Source of the DNA: Synchiropus splendidus
Lineage: Eukaryota > Chordata > Actinopteri > Syngnathiformes > Callionymidae
Direction: 5' to 3'
NCBI RefSeq assembly: GCF_027744825.2
Contig: NC_071342.1
Location: 16,611,001 to 16,675,000, forward strand
DNA length: 64,000 bases
In this document: piece after piece, positions 61,215-64,000 of the stretch
Numbering within the stretch: position 1 is the stretch's first letter
Layout of the letters: every line of letters starts with the position of its first letter
Notes under the pieces: generated by a model
The model's database searches: none
What the model saw: the letters and a program-made list of their open reading frames with translations, nothing else
Told to the model about the DNA's origin: nothing
Made by a program: the position numbers and the translations under genes

Positions 61215-64000
61215 ACCTGTACTTACATTGTACTTGTAATAACTTGAGAGAAGACAATTTTTTAGTTTGCTGGAAGCCTCTTGTGTATTTAACATGGACA
61301 TATTATTTCGGACTTGCACTTTGAAAATTTTCATCTGGTTTTTAAAGCCCCGAGTGACACTCACTGGACCATTTACCTGTGCTTAGACTGGCGGAGGACT
61401 CCCTTACTCTTTGGTGCTCGCAGTGCCAACTAGCGGCCTTTGAAAATTAGGATACCGTTGCAAGAAACCATGTCTACCCATCACTACTTGACTGTAATTA
61501 CTCTCCTTGCCATCTTGAACCACGGTCTTTGATACTGTCATGACACTTTATCAGTGATCTATTCTTTGTTGCACATTTGGCCAAATTTGCTATACATTAG
61601 TTGGAAGGTATGAGACCACCCTCACTTTCTCATACAGACAATTTAGTGTTGCCAACTTATCTCTGTTTACATAGGAAACTAAAGTGCCCTGAGGAAGCAC
61701 ATGGATGCAAAAGAGAAAATTCAAACTCCACACACATCTAGATCAGCCTGAATGTTTTTTGCTTTAAAAAGTTTCAAAGGCTGATCCTTGCGGATAGAGC
61801 ACACACGAACTTCACGCTGAACTTTAGCCGGAACATCGCACAGGCTCAAAGATGTCCTACTTGTCCGGTTAAAGAGGAAGCTTTATAACTCAAGAGGAAA
61901 CCAAAAGCCAATATGTTGCTGGCAATCGCATCACATTCGCTCCAGGATCTTCTCATATTCCTGCCACAAGCCATAGCCAAATGAAACCGACAGGCCACGC
62001 TTCTCCGAGGGTTCCTCCAGGCTTTTATATGCTCTGTGAACACATTACACGTGTGTGACTGAAGTGGGTCCATAGCGCAGCTTTACTTAGCCAAATGGCT
62101 TATGTCATATTCCGGGGTATGAAACGTATTAAGAGCCATGCAAATGTATGTCAATTGCAGAGTCGGTAAAACAGTTGGCGGGAATACGGCAGCCCCTGCA
62201 GATCAGTGGGCTGCGTTAATATTGTCAGCGCCGTGGCCGACGGAGGAGGAGAGGAGATGGAGCCCAGCGTGGGCAGCCATCCGCGTCATATTAGTGCAGA
62301 AGTGTACCCGAATCAATTTCAACATGCTTTTACTCGCTACAACTAGCACTGGCTGACTGCGCTCATGCTTGCAAATAATACAGGCCAAGGCAAGCATGCG
62401 GCCATTCAGGAGCCATTACAGTCGCTGGAAGCCTAACACAGTCATGTACGAACATCGATTGTGTTTCGGCACTCTTCGTAACAGCCTTGATCATTCTTGT
62501 GGTGTGGATGGTTTTAAAATGATCCAAATGCTGATGATCACCATATCGCCTTTGCTACGTGACCACGGCACCTTTCAGATATATGAAGCGTATGACTTTC
62601 GTAAGTAATGAAGAGGTCATTACACGACGCTACTTGTTATGAGTTCTGGTGGCAGGATGTGTAATACATGTTAAATGAGTCTGCGGAGGTGAGGCTTTTA
62701 TAGTCAGTGCAATTCGTATCATTACTGTATTCATGTCAGATCCACCGAATTTCTCTCCGACATGGACCCAGCGGTGGCATAAAGAGGCCTGTGTCTGTGG
62801 AGGATAATTGTATTCACCTCAGAATATCAGTGAAGCGGCGCTGTATTTGTTCAAACTCCGCATTGTGGAAGCAGATGAATCATCAATCATTCTTATGGCG
62901 TCCTCTTCCCTTTTCATTGCCACATTAAGCAGTGATGAGTAAGGGATCTTGAGGCATCCTCAGACCATAGCTGGATACTTCAGAGACATCAGTCCCAGTC
63001 TCCACCTTTTATTTACCATTGCTTAAAAAGACACAACGTAAAATACACGGCTGCACCATGTTGAGTCTCCTATGGATGACACAGCGTGCTCTTATCTTAT
63101 GAACCTGACCACACCCTTATTCTGGACTTTTTCTCTTTTTAGTTTGGCAACCAACATCGCAGTTCAAAATCTTTGTGTTCTTGGGTTGGCAGGGTTTTGA
63201 ACCACCATGTCCTCATGATGTGGTCCAGTTGGCTTCATCCACTCGAGGTGTACGATGGGTTCTGTCAGTACAGTTCCCACCTGAGTGAGTTGGAACCAGC
63301 GCATCCAAATCCTCTACCATTGTTCTCAATTACAATAGTATGGTACAAGAAGCCCGTGGTAAGTTGTATCTTCAACACCAAAATCCAGTCCTCTCACAAA
63401 TTTCCACACCTCTGTGTCAGTACGCAAGTTGGAAGACTGACTTTTGCGTCAACGTTGGACGCAAAAGTCAGTAGTGGAGTCAAGTTTCCTCTCCCACTTG
63501 ACGTTCCAAGAGAAGGAGTTGGGGTTAGGTGTAGTGACTAACTGTCTGTACCTAGTGACCCAAAAGCATACGCAGAGCAAAAGGGGCGGCCTCTCATGGC
63601 TTAACCTAAAACCCAACCTCTATCTTCCTTTTAAATGATGCACTGCCCAAGGCGTCCGAAAGGCCAAAACCATATTAAACTGAACGCCTAACGCACCAAC
63701 ACACAACATGTGGAAAGCGTCACTCTGGAGGACAAAAGTGCACTTGAAAATTGACATGGATGCACAAGAAGGTGTGGAACACGTCAGGCAAACCTCTATA
63801 TTTTATTCCGACTCCCCTAAAATCAAGACTGGACTGATGATGACGCCATGTCCAAGCGGGAGTTCGCCCTGCAACAGACCGAAGTAATGCTGGACAAGGC
63901 TTCAGAGGAGTCAGAAGTCTGGGCCTTTTTGGTTTCCACAACCAGGTCAGAAGGATTTCAGATAATACGGATTTGAGTTTAGTGTGGAACAATAATTCAT
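61215..64000. other. No recognised gene
   Basis: 61410-61460 has a CAACTAGCGGCC block seen in other repeats of the window. 62210-62300 is CpG-rich for about 80 bp. The hairpin at 63437 is the only clear structure. Confidence 0.45.
63437..63471. repeat. Perfect 14-bp inverted repeat, 7-bp spacer
   Basis: CTGACTTTTGCGTC, spacer AACGTTG, then GACGCAAAAGTCAG. The arm contains the core of the right inverted end of the 8630-9006 MITE, so this looks like two ends joined head to head. Confidence 0.92.

Overview
The window looks like vertebrate nuclear DNA, most probably from a teleost fish. There are no prokaryotic gene blocks. Almost all of it is intron-like or intergenic sequence, with small exons bounded by consensus splice sites, long A/T-rich stretches, microsatellites, and many non-autonomous DNA transposons and broken LINEs of kinds common in fish genomes. 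Nearly every open reading frame on either strand is an accidental frame in non-coding DNA.

The only well-supported gene lies on the minus strand. It is seen as eight very small exons: 57637-57675, 54868-54927, 50843-50878, 46357-46398, 45883-45927, 41490-41636, 41067-41138 and 21166-21204. Each has an AG acceptor and a GT donor, each length is a multiple of three, and every intron interrupts codons after the first base (phase 1-1). Joined, they give 480 nt (160 codons) with no stop. The product is hydrophilic and mostly very acidic, with Glu/Asp runs. This design, skippable 1-1 cassettes encoding a charged linker, resembles the luminal region of ASPH (aspartate beta-hydroxylase/junctate) or related junctin/triadin-type proteins. 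No transmembrane or catalytic exon is in the window, so the gene name is an inference. Both gene ends lie outside. A CpG-rich patch at 52.2-52.6 kb and a membrane-anchor-like ORF at 22.3-22.55 kb could be further exons or internal promoters of the same strand, but are unproven.

Mobile elements by region. 1.7-3.1 kb: a hAT element with target duplication and a BED-finger transposase remnant. 5.4 and 9.7 kb (and 50.5 kb reversed): copies of one dispersed repeat holding an AAAAT microsatellite. 8.6-9.0 kb: an inverted-repeat MITE. 11.0-11.4 and 25.5-26.3 kb: a second hAT MITE family. 14.8, 18.5 and 21.4 kb: three copies of a TA-flanked MITE with Tigger/pogo-like ends, the last inserted in one arm of a local duplication. 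20.7-21.1, 23.6-23.9, 30.5-30.7, 37.0 and 60.0-60.5 kb: LINE remnants. 27.3, 33.6 and 60.7 kb: a third inverted-repeat family. 38.3-38.6 kb: a small TA-flanked MITE. Two long TA repeats lie at 42.3 and 44.4 kb.

No tRNA, rRNA, CRISPR array or microbial system was found. I see no convincing undescribed system. The most distinctive structure is the ladder of acidic 1-1 phase micro-exons.
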